Positions 25,473-33,953 of a stretch of 64,000 bases of DNA are shown here, piece by piece. Each line of letters opens with the position of its first letter. The first letter of the stretch is position 1. A model generated the notes under the pieces. That model was not told the origin of the DNA. It saw only the letters and a list, made by a program, of their open reading frames with translations, and did no database searches. The stretch lies in assembly GCA_026014665.1 (NCBI GenBank), contig JAOZHX010000017.1:62001-126000 (forward strand). The letters are read 5' to 3'. This DNA comes from Candidatus Bathyarchaeota archaeon (GTDB taxonomy: Archaea; Thermoproteota; Bathyarchaeia; Bathyarchaeales; Bathycorpusculaceae). A program made the translations under genes and the position numbers.

Positions 25473-26207
25473 GTGTATATCAACGCAAAAGGCGAAAAAA
25501 TTATGGAGCACTACCCTACAATATTCCCCAACTTACCTAAAATTCCACAAACCCCACTCATGCCGCAACCAGAGCAACCACAGCAATCACCCGGCAACCA
25601 AGCCCAACAGGGCTATGCTTGGGTTCCAGGCGCCACCACAGTCGGCATAGTCTTCAAGGATGGGGTCATCTTAGCCGCTGAAAAACGGGTAACATACGGT
25701 TCCTTTATCATGAGCAGGGGCGGCAAAAAAGTCTTCAAAGTTACCGATTGCATAGGCGTCGCATGTGCGGGGCTCGTAGGCGACATGCAGATTCTTGCCA
25801 AGGAGATGGAGGCTCAAGCCAACCTCTACAGTATGGATGTTGGCAGACCAATCAGCGTACGCTCAGCAGCGAAACTTATGGCAAATGTTCTTTTCAATCG
25901 CCGTTACACACCGCTGATAACTCAAACCATCGTAGGCGGTTTAGACGAGGAAGGTGCCTCTCTGTACGTGCTTGACGTGTTGGGCTCGCTGATTCCCGAC
26001 AAGTACGCAGCGGTGGGTTCAGGCACCGAAATCGCCATCGGAGTACTTGAAGAAGGCTACAAAGAAGGCTTAAGCGCCGACGAAGCTAGAGAACTCGTTA
26101 AACGCTCTATAAAATCAGCTATAACCCGAGATGCCATGAGCGGCGACGGCGTAGACTTCCTGATCATAACTAAGGAAGGCATCACTGAAGAATCCACAAA
26201 GTTTTAA
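25473..26207 (+). CDS. psmB: 20S proteasome beta-type subunit, apparently lacking the catalytic Thr1
   Basis: The body matches archaeal proteasome beta subunits: GIVFKDGVILAAEKRVTYG, GGKKVFKVTD, GLVGDMQILAKEMEAQ, YAAVGSGTEIAIGVLEEGY and GDGVDFLIITK. When aligned on TVGI...KDGV, the residue that should be Thr1 is Ala (PGATTVGI), so normal autoprocessing and catalysis are doubtful. Crenarchaeal genomes also encode such an inactive beta paralogue next to an active one. The N-terminus carries a roughly 45-residue Pro/Gln-rich extension (MPQPEQPQQSPGNQAQQ), much longer than usual propeptides. Start GTG 25473 or ATG 25503. Followed after 63 bp by the AMMECR1 gene. Confidence 0.88.
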   Translation: MYINAKGEKIMEHYPTIFPNLPKIPQTPLMPQPEQPQQSPGNQAQQGYAWVPGATTVGIVFKDGVILAAEKRVTYGSFIMSRGGKKVFKVTDCIGVACAGLVGDMQILAKEMEAQANLYSMDVGRPISVRSAAKLMANVLFNRRYTPLITQTIVGGLDEEGASLYVLDVLGSLIPDKYAAVGSGTEIAIGVLEEGYKEGLSADEARELVKRSIKSAITRDAMSGDGVDFLIITKEGITEESTKF

Positions 26208-26270
26208 ACAACTTTGCTTCTCTAATTTTTCAATCAAGTCAGCGTTTCAGCAGCGAAGGGCAGCATCGTT

Positions 26271-26900
26271 ATGTCGTTTGAATTAACCCAAGAAGAAGGA
26301 AAATTCCTCATAAATTTGGCAAGGAACACCGTTAAGCAATACCTGGAAACAGGTAAAACTCCCAAACCACCCCAAGGCACCCCTCAAAAGCTTTTCCAGC
26401 ACTGCGGCGTCTTCGTAACCATAAATCGCGTATACGGCGGCGAGAAAGAATTGCGAGGGTGCATCGGCTACCCGTACCCAACCGATCCGCTTGTTGAAGC
26501 AGTTATCCAAAGTGCGATTAATGCGGCAACGGAGGATCCGAGGTTTGAACCCTTATCTGCTGAGGAATTGGATAAGGTGGTTTTTGAAGTCAGTGTCTTG
26601 ACGCCGCCTGAACGGGTTGAGGTACAAAATCCAAAAGAATACCTTAGCAAGGTGAAGGTAGGCGAAGACGGCTTAATCGTTGAGCGAGGCTACTACAAAG
26701 GCCTACTTTTGCCGCAGGTGCCTATCGAGTGGGGTTGGTGCGAGGAAGAATTCCTTTGTCAATGTTGCATGAAAGCAGGTTTACCACCTGATACTTGGTT
26801 GACTAAAGACGTAAAGATTTACAGATTCCACGCCATAATCTTCGAAGAAGAATCCCCAAACGGAGAAGTCAAACGGCTTGAGTTGCCCAAACAGCCCTAA
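26271..26900 (+). CDS. AMMECR1-domain protein
   Basis: A 209-residue protein with the complete AMMECR1 pattern: VFVTINRVYGGEKELRGCIGY (the LRGCIG hexapeptide), AINAATEDPRFEPLSAEEL, VFEVSVLTPPERV and a final QVPIEWGWCEEEFLCQCCMKAG. The biochemical function of the family is not settled; a regulatory or RNA-linked role has been proposed. It follows the proteasome gene closely on the same strand, and overlaps the convergent glycosyltransferase gene by 4 bp. Confidence 0.92.
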   Translation: MSFELTQEEGKFLINLARNTVKQYLETGKTPKPPQGTPQKLFQHCGVFVTINRVYGGEKELRGCIGYPYPTDPLVEAVIQSAINAATEDPRFEPLSAEELDKVVFEVSVLTPPERVEVQNPKEYLSKVKVGEDGLIVERGYYKGLLLPQVPIEWGWCEEEFLCQCCMKAGLPPDTWLTKDVKIYRFHAIIFEEESPNGEVKRLELPKQP

Positions 26901-28036
26901 TCCAGCAGAGTGTCCACTATTTGCACTGCCCTCTCCAATCCATGGAACTTGCTTGAGACCTCATTGAGCTTTCTGGCGTTTTTGGTGTATTCACCTAGTT
27001 GTGTTTCCATTTTCTGCACCGCCTTTTCTAGCTGTTTTTTGTTCTTAGCGGTTATGGAGCAACCTAAATCTGTGAGTTTGGCGGCGTTACCCAGTTGTTC
27101 AGGCTGGCTTGGAATGCAGATGCTTGGTTTAGAATACTTGATGGTTTCAAAGCATGTGGCATGTCCACCGCTAAAAATCACATACCGAGCGTTTCGCATC
27201 GATTCTTGACGCTCTTTCTCTGAAAGCCAAGTGGAGAGTTCATAGTTGCCAATTTTAACGGTAACTTTCTTTCCAGGCATGCCCAAACTTATGATACATT
27301 TGGTTCTTACTTTTTCAAGGACAGGTAGAATGGTTTTGAGGAGTTGTGCTCGGGTGCCTACAGGTCCGCTTATAGGTGCGAAAATGTGGTCTTGTAAACC
27401 ATTGATTGGCGTTGTGTCAACGAAGGATCCGACGTACTCGACTTTTCCGTTTAATCCCATGTTATCGAGGTTGCCGATGCTGTATTCTGAAACTGTGTAG
27501 GGTGGCGGGTTATCAGGGATAATTATTCTTGTGGCGTTTTTCACGTACCGCTCAACGAGGCGTTCGCCTGGGTTGAGGAAGGCTGAGAACCCGTAGCTTG
27601 GCCGTATCATGTTGGCGATGTAGATGGAAGGGATTTTCCAGCGTTGCGCAAGCCGTAGAGCGTTGATATCGCCGTCTGATATGAGGATGTCAGGCGCTAT
27701 GTCGCGGATGTTTTCTCGAAGGTCATAGTAGCGGTGAATGGTTTCCATAGCGTTGGAATTTTTTATCTCCAACCTGTTCTGTTCCACGTTATAAATAGGC
27801 AGGGGCAATAGGACGTTGAGTAGAGAAGCAGAAGTGATTATGCCATGACCATTCTCGTACCAGGAGACAGGGGTGCACTTGTAGACGTGGCTGAATTCTT
27901 TTTGGAGGATCTGGTATGCTTTACCGCCCGAAAAAAAGAAAAGTTCGTGCCCACGCGTTTGGAGTTTTTTTCCTAAAGGTAGAATTCGCGAAACGTGTCC
28001 TAACCCGAGTTCAGCGCAACTCAATAGTAGCCGCAT
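26897..28036 (-). CDS. GT28/MurG-like glycosyltransferase
   Basis: A 379-residue GT-B fold protein. The start LLLSCAELGLGHVSRILPLGKKL has the glycine-rich GxGH acceptor-side loop of MurG-like enzymes, followed by ELFFFSGGKAYQILQKEF. The C-terminal half carries CIISLGMPGKK, YVIFSGGHATCFETIKYSKP and CIPSQPEQLGNAAKL, the GG(H)xTxxE donor-nucleotide-binding motif. It probably transfers a sugar from a nucleotide donor onto a lipid or glycan; UDP-GlcNAc-like donors are common in the family. Transcribed divergently from nadC. Confidence 0.8.
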   Translation of the reverse strand: MRLLLSCAELGLGHVSRILPLGKKLQTRGHELFFFSGGKAYQILQKEFSHVYKCTPVSWYENGHGIITSASLLNVLLPLPIYNVEQNRLEIKNSNAMETIHRYYDLRENIRDIAPDILISDGDINALRLAQRWKIPSIYIANMIRPSYGFSAFLNPGERLVERYVKNATRIIIPDNPPPYTVSEYSIGNLDNMGLNGKVEYVGSFVDTTPINGLQDHIFAPISGPVGTRAQLLKTILPVLEKVRTKCIISLGMPGKKVTVKIGNYELSTWLSEKERQESMRNARYVIFSGGHATCFETIKYSKPSICIPSQPEQLGNAAKLTDLGCSITAKNKKQLEKAVQKMETQLGEYTKNARKLNEVSSKFHGLERAVQIVDTLLD

Positions 28037-28132
28037 ACATTTACAGTTTAGTGCATTAATTATATTTGAACTATAGCTTCTTCCAAGCAGGCTGGGGCAA
28101 GCATTTTAAGGTTAACCGTCAAACTAGAAATT

Positions 28133-28990
28133 ATGTTTGTACCCTGCAAGATTGTTGAAGAGAAACTCAAACTGATTCTAGCCGAAGACCTCGGGCTTGG
28201 CGACATCACAGCCTCAACAGTGATTCCTCCTAATCTACAGGTTAAAGCTGAAGTCATCGCCAAAGAGAACGGTGTAGCCGCAGGAATCGAAGAAGCCACC
28301 ATCTTAGCAGAAGCCTTAGGCTTAACCGTCAAAGCCCAAGTTAATGACGGAGAAGGAATAAAAAATAAGCAAGTCCTCATGCAGATTGTTGGTGACGCCC
28401 AAACCATACTTGCCGCTGAGCGGACACTGCTAAATTTGCTCTCACGCATGTGCGGAATAGCCACACAAACCCGAATGCTCACCGACCAACTGCAAAAAGC
28501 AAATGCCAAAGCCAAAATTGCCTCAACTCGAAAATCAGCGCCTGGTTTACTCTACTTCGACAAAAAAGCGGTAACCATCGGCGGCGGAGACCCCCATAGA
28601 TTACACTTAGACGATATGGTGCTCATAAAGGACAATCATATAGCGATTGTCGGAAACGTCGAAGAAGCGATCAGGAAAGCTAAATCGAAAGCCTCATTTG
28701 CTAAAAAAATTGAGGTTGAAGTGACCACAACGGAAGATGCTTTGAAGGCAGCACAAGCAGGCGCCGACATAGTAATGCTTGATAACTTCTCGCCACAGAA
28801 GGCTAAAGCAACAAGCGAAGCTTTGGCTAAGGCAGGTTTTGGCAGGGTCCTCTTAGAAGTAAGCGGCGGAATAACCAGCAAAAACCTCTTGGAATATGCT
28901 GCTGCACAAGTCGATGTAATCAGCATGGGCGAGCTCACCCACAGCGTAAAAGCCCTTGATATAAGTCTAGAAATAATAAAGGATAGATGA
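28133..28990 (+). CDS. nadC: Nicotinate-nucleotide pyrophosphorylase (quinolinate phosphoribosyltransferase)
   Basis: A 285-residue enzyme of de novo NAD synthesis, turning quinolinate and PRPP to nicotinate mononucleotide. Clear motifs are EDLGLGDITASTVIP at the N-terminus, LNLLSRMCGIATQTR, ASTRKSAPGLLYFDK, GGGDPHRLHLDDMVLIKDNH and LLEVSGGITSKNLLEYA. Length and motif order are normal. Its own promoter should lie in the ~95 bp shared with the divergent glycosyltransferase. A small membrane protein gene follows after 6 bp. Confidence 0.96.
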   Translation: MFVPCKIVEEKLKLILAEDLGLGDITASTVIPPNLQVKAEVIAKENGVAAGIEEATILAEALGLTVKAQVNDGEGIKNKQVLMQIVGDAQTILAAERTLLNLLSRMCGIATQTRMLTDQLQKANAKAKIASTRKSAPGLLYFDKKAVTIGGGDPHRLHLDDMVLIKDNHIAIVGNVEEAIRKAKSKASFAKKIEVEVTTTEDALKAAQAGADIVMLDNFSPQKAKATSEALAKAGFGRVLLEVSGGITSKNLLEYAAAQVDVISMGELTHSVKALDISLEIIKDR

Positions 28991-28996
28991 CTAAAC

Positions 28997-29191
28997 ATGC
29001 GGTTGGCAAAAGTAATCGTTGGCGAAATCATTTTGATTCTGGCATCAGTGCTGATTTTTCGCAGTCTTTGGAACCTGCTGGACCAATATCTGGGTTACTC
29101 ATACCTGGAGGTTTTGCTTTTGGTGGGTCTGGTTGCCGCAGTTCTAGCGTTAGTTTGGATTAATCATGAAGTGAACTCGAAAGAAACCTAA
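28997..29191 (+). CDS. Small two-helix membrane protein
   Basis: A 64-residue protein with two predicted membrane helices (about residues 6-28 and 34-55) separated by WNLLDQYLGYSYLE. No known family. Its start follows the nadC stop by 6 bp, so it is likely in the same transcript. Confidence 0.55.
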   Translation: MRLAKVIVGEIILILASVLIFRSLWNLLDQYLGYSYLEVLLLVGLVAAVLALVWINHEVNSKET

Positions 29192-29259
29192 CGCCTTAGC
29201 TTTTATTGTTATAGTGGAAAACACAAATAAGCCCACGATGCATGTAATGTTTGATTCCT

Positions 29260-29832
29260 ATGACTAAGTCTACATGCCAAGTTTGCGGCGCCACCTTTCG
29301 AGGCATCCCCTTAATCACAGTAAAAGACACCAAACAGGTGGAGGCTTGTCCAGCATGCTACCAAAAACTCGATGCTGAATACCGCAAGAACAGTTGCCTA
29401 TCCTGTGTATTCTTTAACTCTACCTCTTGCGAACTCTTCGGCACCGAACTTGAGGAACCCTATGTTCAGAGCCAAAGCTGTGAATTCTACACCACTAATC
29501 CTGACCCCCAGAGCGTTGCTAAGGCAAGGATTAAAAAGTTTGAAATGTCAGGGCGCTTCGAGCAAGCAGCACAGGAGTACGAGAAACTCGGGTTGCCTGA
29601 AAAAGCAGAGCAAACAAGAAGAAAAACAAAGGATGCACCCACCGAAGTCAAGGATGTTGATGCCCTCATCGAGCAGTTGGCTTTGCGAGGGCAAACCTTG
29701 GTGTATTATTGCTGTCACTGCGGCGGGTTACTTAGAGTTGGAGCAAAGCATAAACCGCAGGACACTTGTCCTAACTGCAAATATGATTTATCAGCCATAG
29801 ACTTAGCCAAACTAATCAATCAGCACCTCTAG
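29260..29832 (+). CDS. Multi-zinc-ribbon protein
   Basis: A protein of about 190 residues with several cysteine pairs: CQVCGATFRG, ACPACYQKL, SCLSCVFFNSTSCELFG and a C-terminal ribbon YCCHCGGLL...TCPNCKYDL. The middle (RFEQAAQEYEKLGLPEKAEQTRRK) is a helical hairpin resembling a TPR motif. It may be a scaffold or nucleic-acid-binding protein; no catalytic motif is visible. ATG 29260 is preferred over the upstream TTG 29251 because MTKSTCQVC is the more usual type of N-terminus. Confidence 0.65.
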   Translation: MTKSTCQVCGATFRGIPLITVKDTKQVEACPACYQKLDAEYRKNSCLSCVFFNSTSCELFGTELEEPYVQSQSCEFYTTNPDPQSVAKARIKKFEMSGRFEQAAQEYEKLGLPEKAEQTRRKTKDAPTEVKDVDALIEQLALRGQTLVYYCCHCGGLLRVGAKHKPQDTCPNCKYDLSAIDLAKLINQHL

Positions 29833-29846
29833 CAGCCGCAGTTGCT

Positions 29847-30392
29847 TTAGCTTAATGCATTTATCAACCAGACTTCCACGATGGCGCTTATAATCAGCAA
29901 TCCAGCACAGACACCGATGGCTATCGCTGTCCATTTTATTTCACGCCAGCGTCCTTGCAGGAGTCTGCGGAATAGCCAAATGCTCTCTGTCATGGCGATT
30001 GTGTAGGCAGCGAACTCCAGCCAGAACACGGGGGTCGCCACAATAAACAGTGCCGTGTATGAGGGCAAGCCTTCGGTCACAACTAACGCACCACCAACCA
30101 AGCCAGTGTTGAAGAGTATTAGGAAACCCAGCACGGGTCCAATGACGGGAACAAACATCAAGAGGTCTATCGAAAAGTTGTTAGCGAAGATAAAGGGAAC
30201 GTTTACTCCGTTTTGACGAATAGTTTGATTAAATTGTTCACTTAGCTGTTGGGCATCTTGAGGGCTAAGCGGGATTAAACTGCCGATAACCATAGCTAAA
30301 ACAGCAAACGCAAAAACAATGCCAGCCGAATAGATTCTTTTTTCCATCGGCGACAATTTACCCCAAAACGACAAATTAAACTTCATACACAT
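29847..30392 (-). CDS. SpoIIM-like (stage II sporulation protein M family) membrane protein
   Basis: A 181-residue protein with about five membrane helices. The family hallmark is the segment IFANNFSIDLLMFVPVIGPVLGF followed by FNTGLVGGALV and a later PVFWLEFAAYTIAM. In archaea these proteins are widespread and are not linked to sporulation; roles in membrane organisation or as transport partners are suggested but not proven. Its gene is followed 14 bp before the DUF4152-like gene, on the same strand. Confidence 0.75.
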   Translation of the reverse strand: MCMKFNLSFWGKLSPMEKRIYSAGIVFAFAVLAMVIGSLIPLSPQDAQQLSEQFNQTIRQNGVNVPFIFANNFSIDLLMFVPVIGPVLGFLILFNTGLVGGALVVTEGLPSYTALFIVATPVFWLEFAAYTIAMTESIWLFRRLLQGRWREIKWTAIAIGVCAGLLIISAIVEVWLINALS

Positions 30393-30406
30393 TTAACCTT
30401 CAATCA

Positions 30407-31099
30407 TCATATGGGCGTAACTTTCAACGCACGGAATCCTCTTGCAACAGGGTTTAAGGTTTCTGACAATTTAACCTTTGTTAAAACCTTTTCGCTGTCC
30501 AATGCAAAACTATGAAGGTCATGCTCCCCAGCAATCAAAGAATGAACGTCAACTCCTGTATTTTCGAGGAATAGGGGCTCACACATATGTGGCAAACCCA
30601 ACAGAACTGGTTCTTTAGTCTCCACAACTCTCCGGCAAGCAAACAGTATGGCTTCCGCCCCAACCGTCAACTCAGCCACCCGTACAGGAACGCTTTCTTT
30701 CCCGATTGCCAACATGTCTATGCCGTGGAGCCGTTTGATTTCACAGGCGATTTTGCGCAGCCGAGGCAAAATCTTAAGAATGTTCTGCCTTCCGGTCCTC
30801 GATGCCTTTAGGCTCATGAGCTCAACAGGCGAGAGATCTTCGAGCAAAACTCCGCCCAGCGACACATCCAAATGGACAACGTCGGCTTTCATCTGGCTAA
30901 GCAAAGATAAGCATAATTCCGCCTCGTGCACGATCACTTCAAAGCCAGAATCTACTTCCCTAAAAATTGGTTCAGCCAACCGAAAGCTAGGCTCACGGTA
31001 CGGCGGTTCCACAAGAACTGAAACCGATGCCACAAGATGGGTTGGTTTAAACTGCTCGTCAAGTAATGCTGCACCTGAATCTGCACAAACAACTCTCAC
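30407..31099 (-). CDS. Archaeal conserved protein, DUF4152-like
   Basis: A 230-residue soluble protein whose start RVVCADSGAALLDEQFKPTH and VLVEPPYREPSFRLAEPIF resemble an archaea-restricted family with an RNase H-like or nuclease-like fold. Acidic residues in ADSG, HEAELCLSLL and VHLDVSLGGVLLEDLS could form a metal site, but this is inference. No catalytic role is established. It lies between a SpoIIM-like gene and rlmE on the same strand. Confidence 0.6.
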   Translation of the reverse strand: MRVVCADSGAALLDEQFKPTHLVASVSVLVEPPYREPSFRLAEPIFREVDSGFEVIVHEAELCLSLLSQMKADVVHLDVSLGGVLLEDLSPVELMSLKASRTGRQNILKILPRLRKIACEIKRLHGIDMLAIGKESVPVRVAELTVGAEAILFACRRVVETKEPVLLGLPHMCEPLFLENTGVDVHSLIAGEHDLHSFALDSEKVLTKVKLSETLNPVARGFRALKVTPI

Positions 31100-31138
31100 A
31101 TTCCAGCACCTATTATGATTGACGTTTCGGCGGCAGAA

Positions 31139-31780
31139 TTAGCTTTCGCCAGTAGCTCGCGTGGCCGATTTTAAGCCGATGGCTAAGATGTACATTTCTG
31201 AGCTTTTAGCTCGGCTTGCCTGAGGCTTCACAATCTTCACTGCCTCAAAATGCGCTTTCACATTTTGGATAAAATCGGTAAGCAAGTCTCCTTCGAAGAC
31301 TTTCACGAAAAAGTTGCCCTGCGGTTTTAGTATGCACTCGGCGATTTCCAAGGCTTTGGTAGCCAACTCAATCTGTCGGGCATGATCTACCTCCCAAACG
31401 CCCGTGATGTTTGGCGCAGCATCCGATATAACAGCGTCTGCTTTATGCGGCAAAAACGACAGGATTTGCTCCACGATATCAGGTTCCATCAAGTCGGCAA
31501 CGATCGTTCGGATGTATTCCTGTGTAAAAGGTTCAATGGGCTTTAGGTCCACGCCTAAAACAAAGCCATGCTTGCCCGTCATCTTGCGTGCAGCTTGGAT
31601 CCATCCGCCTGGAGCAGCGCCTAAATCTACGACGATGTCGCCTCTTTTTATGAACCCGTATTTTTCGTTGGCTTGGACAAGTTTGTATGTGGCTCGGCTG
31701 CGGTAGTTTTCAGCTTTGGCTTTCTTGTAGTAAAACTCGTTTTTTCTCTCACGTATCCAAGCTTTCGGCGTTGGAATCAT
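31139..31780 (-). CDS. rlmE: FtsJ/RlmE-type 23S rRNA ribose 2'-O-methyltransferase
   Basis: A 213-residue SAM-dependent RNA methyltransferase. The N-terminus YRSRATYKLVQANEKYGF and the SAM motif VVDLGAAPGGWIQAARK are diagnostic, followed by VLGVDLKPIEPF and the catalytic-tetrad region DAVISDAAPNITGVWEVDH and FFVKVFEGD. It probably methylates the ribosomal A-loop. Its start overlaps the stop of the TFE-beta-like gene by 32 bp, so the two are co-transcribed. Confidence 0.93.
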   Translation of the reverse strand: MIPTPKAWIRERKNEFYYKKAKAENYRSRATYKLVQANEKYGFIKRGDIVVDLGAAPGGWIQAARKMTGKHGFVLGVDLKPIEPFTQEYIRTIVADLMEPDIVEQILSFLPHKADAVISDAAPNITGVWEVDHARQIELATKALEIAECILKPQGNFFVKVFEGDLLTDFIQNVKAHFEAVKIVKPQASRAKSSEMYILAIGLKSATRATGES

Positions 31781-32186
31781 CCTCTAGCATGCTGGGTTCT
31801 GCGGGTGCGCTTGGATTCTGCGGGTTAACTGGCGTATCGTTTCCCAAGTTTAGTATCCAATCGGTCAATTTAGTGCAGTTTTTGGGGCTTATGGTCGTGG
31901 TGGGATCACAACGTGCGTTGTCGGGGCAAAGCAAGCAGGGGCAGTCCATTATGGTTTCGATGGACGCAGGCAACCTCTTTGGGTAGAGCCTGTAGGTCCA
32001 TCTGCCATCCTGAAGTTCCTTCTCCCTGCGAATAAGCCCTTTCTCTTCCAATTTAATCGAGACGCGGCTGCCTTCGCGGCTGCTTGCGCCAAGTTCTCGC
32101 CATAAGTCTGATTGAAGCACGCCCTGATAGCCGGTGCCCACGACGTAGTGGAGTGCTTTCTGTTCAAGGTCGTTACGTTTTGGCAT
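31749..32186 (-). CDS. TFE-beta-like transcription factor (winged helix plus Fe-S domain)
   Basis: A 145-residue protein: an N-terminal winged helix (about residues 5-70) with VLQSDLWRELGASSREGSRV and a wing DGRWTYRLYP, then a cysteine cluster CLLCPDNARC...C (C-x2-C-x5-C-x10-C) followed by KLTDWI. That layout is the archaeal TFE-beta/hRPC39 type, in which the cysteines hold a 4Fe-4S cluster and the protein pairs with TFE-alpha to open promoters. The last 25 residues are Pro/Ser/Asp-rich and probably disordered. Transcribed divergently from kae1. The assignment rests on motif order and spacing. Confidence 0.72.
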   Translation of the reverse strand: MPKRNDLEQKALHYVVGTGYQGVLQSDLWRELGASSREGSRVSIKLEEKGLIRREKELQDGRWTYRLYPKRLPASIETIMDCPCLLCPDNARCDPTTTISPKNCTKLTDWILNLGNDTPVNPQNPSAPAEPSMLEDDSNAESLDT

Positions 32187-32256
32187 ATTGTGATCGTTCC
32201 GGATAATACAGTAATATATGCGCTAGATTCACATAAAAATATGTATCCCCAGATAA

Positions 32257-33297
32257 ATGTGGAACAGCATGAGTAAAATCAGGAAAAGCGAATCGGGCTC
32301 TTACTGCTTGGGAATTGAGTCTTCAGCAGACGATTTCGGCATCGGCATAGCCAGCTTTAACGGGGAAATCCTGGCTAACCAGTCCGACTGCTATATCCCC
32401 ACGGAAGGCGGCATTCACCCGCGGGAAGCAGCAAGGCACCACGCAGAAACCGCGGACAAGGTTCTGCGTCAAGCCCTCAATAAAGCGGGCATAAAACCTT
32501 CTGACTTGACCTGCATTGCTTTCTCTCAAGGACCAGGACTTGGACCGTGCCTGCGCACAGGAGCAACCGTAGCCCGAGCCTTAGCCTCCTACTTACAAAT
32601 TCCCCTCGTTGGCGTGAATCACTCCGTCGCGCACATTGAAATCGGCAAACTAAAAACAGGCGCCAAAGACCCTGTGACGCTGTACGCTTCAGGTGGCAAC
32701 ACCATGGTCACCGCCTACGAGTCAGGACGCTACCGTGTTTTCGGCGAGACGCTGGATATTGCGTTGGGCAACTGCCTGGATGTTTTCGCCCGTGAAGCAG
32801 GACTTAAGCACAAACAGGGCGTTCCCCTGGGCGCTGCCGTGGAGCAGTTGGCGGCGGGGGGTGGCAGGCTGGTTTCTTTGCCGTACGTGGTTAAAGGCAT
32901 GGATTTATCCCTCAGCGGTTTGTTGACGGCGGCGACGGCTCAGCTGCATGGGGGCAACTGCAGCTTGGAGGATTTGTGTTATAGCCTCCAAGAGCACGCT
33001 TTCTCTATGGTCTCGGAAGTTACTGAACGTGCTTTGGCGCACACCGAAAAGAAAGAGGTTTTGTTAACTGGCGGAGTGGCAGCCAACAAACGCTTGCAAT
33101 CCATGCTTAACGTCATTGCCGAAGAACACGCAGCCAAGTTCAGTGTGGTTCCGCTACAGTACGCCACGGATAACGGAGCTATGATAGCGTGGACAGGCGT
33201 CCTCGCATTTCAGCACGGGTTAACAACGCCAATCGACACGAGCTACGTGCGGCTTAGGTGGCGGGTGGACAAGGTGGATGTGCCATGGATACGATAG
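32257..33297 (+). CDS. kae1: KEOPS subunit Kae1, tRNA threonylcarbamoyladenosine synthase
   Basis: A 346-residue ASKHA-fold enzyme that attaches threonylcarbamoyl to A37 of ANN-decoding tRNAs. Motifs include LGIESSADDFGIGI, EGGIHPREAARHHAE (iron-binding HxxxH), SQGPGLGPCLRTGA and VTLYASGGNTMVTA and VLLTGGVAANKRLQ. Separate but overlapping with bud32, where some archaea have a fused gene. Start is ATG 32257 or 32269. Transcribed divergently from the TFE-beta-like gene. Confidence 0.97.
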   Translation: MWNSMSKIRKSESGSYCLGIESSADDFGIGIASFNGEILANQSDCYIPTEGGIHPREAARHHAETADKVLRQALNKAGIKPSDLTCIAFSQGPGLGPCLRTGATVARALASYLQIPLVGVNHSVAHIEIGKLKTGAKDPVTLYASGGNTMVTAYESGRYRVFGETLDIALGNCLDVFAREAGLKHKQGVPLGAAVEQLAAGGGRLVSLPYVVKGMDLSLSGLLTAATAQLHGGNCSLEDLCYSLQEHAFSMVSEVTERALAHTEKKEVLLTGGVAANKRLQSMLNVIAEEHAAKFSVVPLQYATDNGAMIAWTGVLAFQHGLTTPIDTSYVRLRWRVDKVDVPWIR

Positions 33298-33953
33298 ACA
33301 AGGTTGATGGGGCAGTTCTGCTAAAGAAGGGAGCGGAAGCCAGCCTGTTTATTGCCGATTGGCACAGACGCAAAGTCGTAATCAAGATGCGAGTGCCCAA
33401 ACGTTACCGCCCAAAAGAGCTCGATGAGCAAATTCGCAGCTACCGAACCGTGCATGAGCCTCAGCTGATGCATGAAGCCAAAACCGCTGGGGTGCCGACT
33501 CCGCTGATTTACATGGTGAACGTGCCAGAATCTCTGATTGTCATGGAGTACGTGGAAGGACAGCAGGTTAAACAGTTGCTAAACGGCGCTTCAAAATCGG
33601 AGCGGCATGAGGTTTGCGTTAAAATCGGCGAATCCATCGCTAAACTGCACCGTCACGGCTTAATCCACGGCGACCTAACAACATCCAACATGATACAAAC
33701 GCCCCAAGGCAAAATCGTCTTTGTGGATTTTGGGCTGGGCGAGAAAAACATGGAGCTGGAAGCCCAAGGCGTGGATTTGCACTTGCTTAAGCGGGCGCTG
33801 CAGAGCACGCATTACCAGTTCTGGGAAGAATGCCTCCAGAGTGTGTTGTGCGGTTACACGTCGGTTCTGGGCGCTTTGGCAGCAGAAAAGGTTTATGGGA
33901 AAATCCGTGAGATAGAGAGGCGGGGACGCTATGTCGAAGAACGCAAACAATGA
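33285..33953 (+). CDS. bud32: KEOPS subunit Bud32, atypical small kinase/ATPase
   Basis: A 222-residue RIO-like kinase. Visible are the lysine strand KVVIKMRVPKRYR with LDEQIRSYRTVHEPQLMHEA (the family's E in helix C), the hinge IVMEYVEGQ, the catalytic loop LIHGDLTTSNMI and the metal motif VFVDFGLG. The C-terminal basic tail RRGRYVEERKQ is typical of Bud32. ATG 33285 is chosen: it overlaps the end of kae1 by 13 bp and begins the conserved region; the ORF track opens nine codons earlier. Overlaps the ITPase gene by 23 bp. Confidence 0.95.
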   Translation: MDTIDKVDGAVLLKKGAEASLFIADWHRRKVVIKMRVPKRYRPKELDEQIRSYRTVHEPQLMHEAKTAGVPTPLIYMVNVPESLIVMEYVEGQQVKQLLNGASKSERHEVCVKIGESIAKLHRHGLIHGDLTTSNMIQTPQGKIVFVDFGLGEKNMELEAQGVDLHLLKRALQSTHYQFWEECLQSVLCGYTSVLGALAAEKVYGKIREIERRGRYVEERKQ

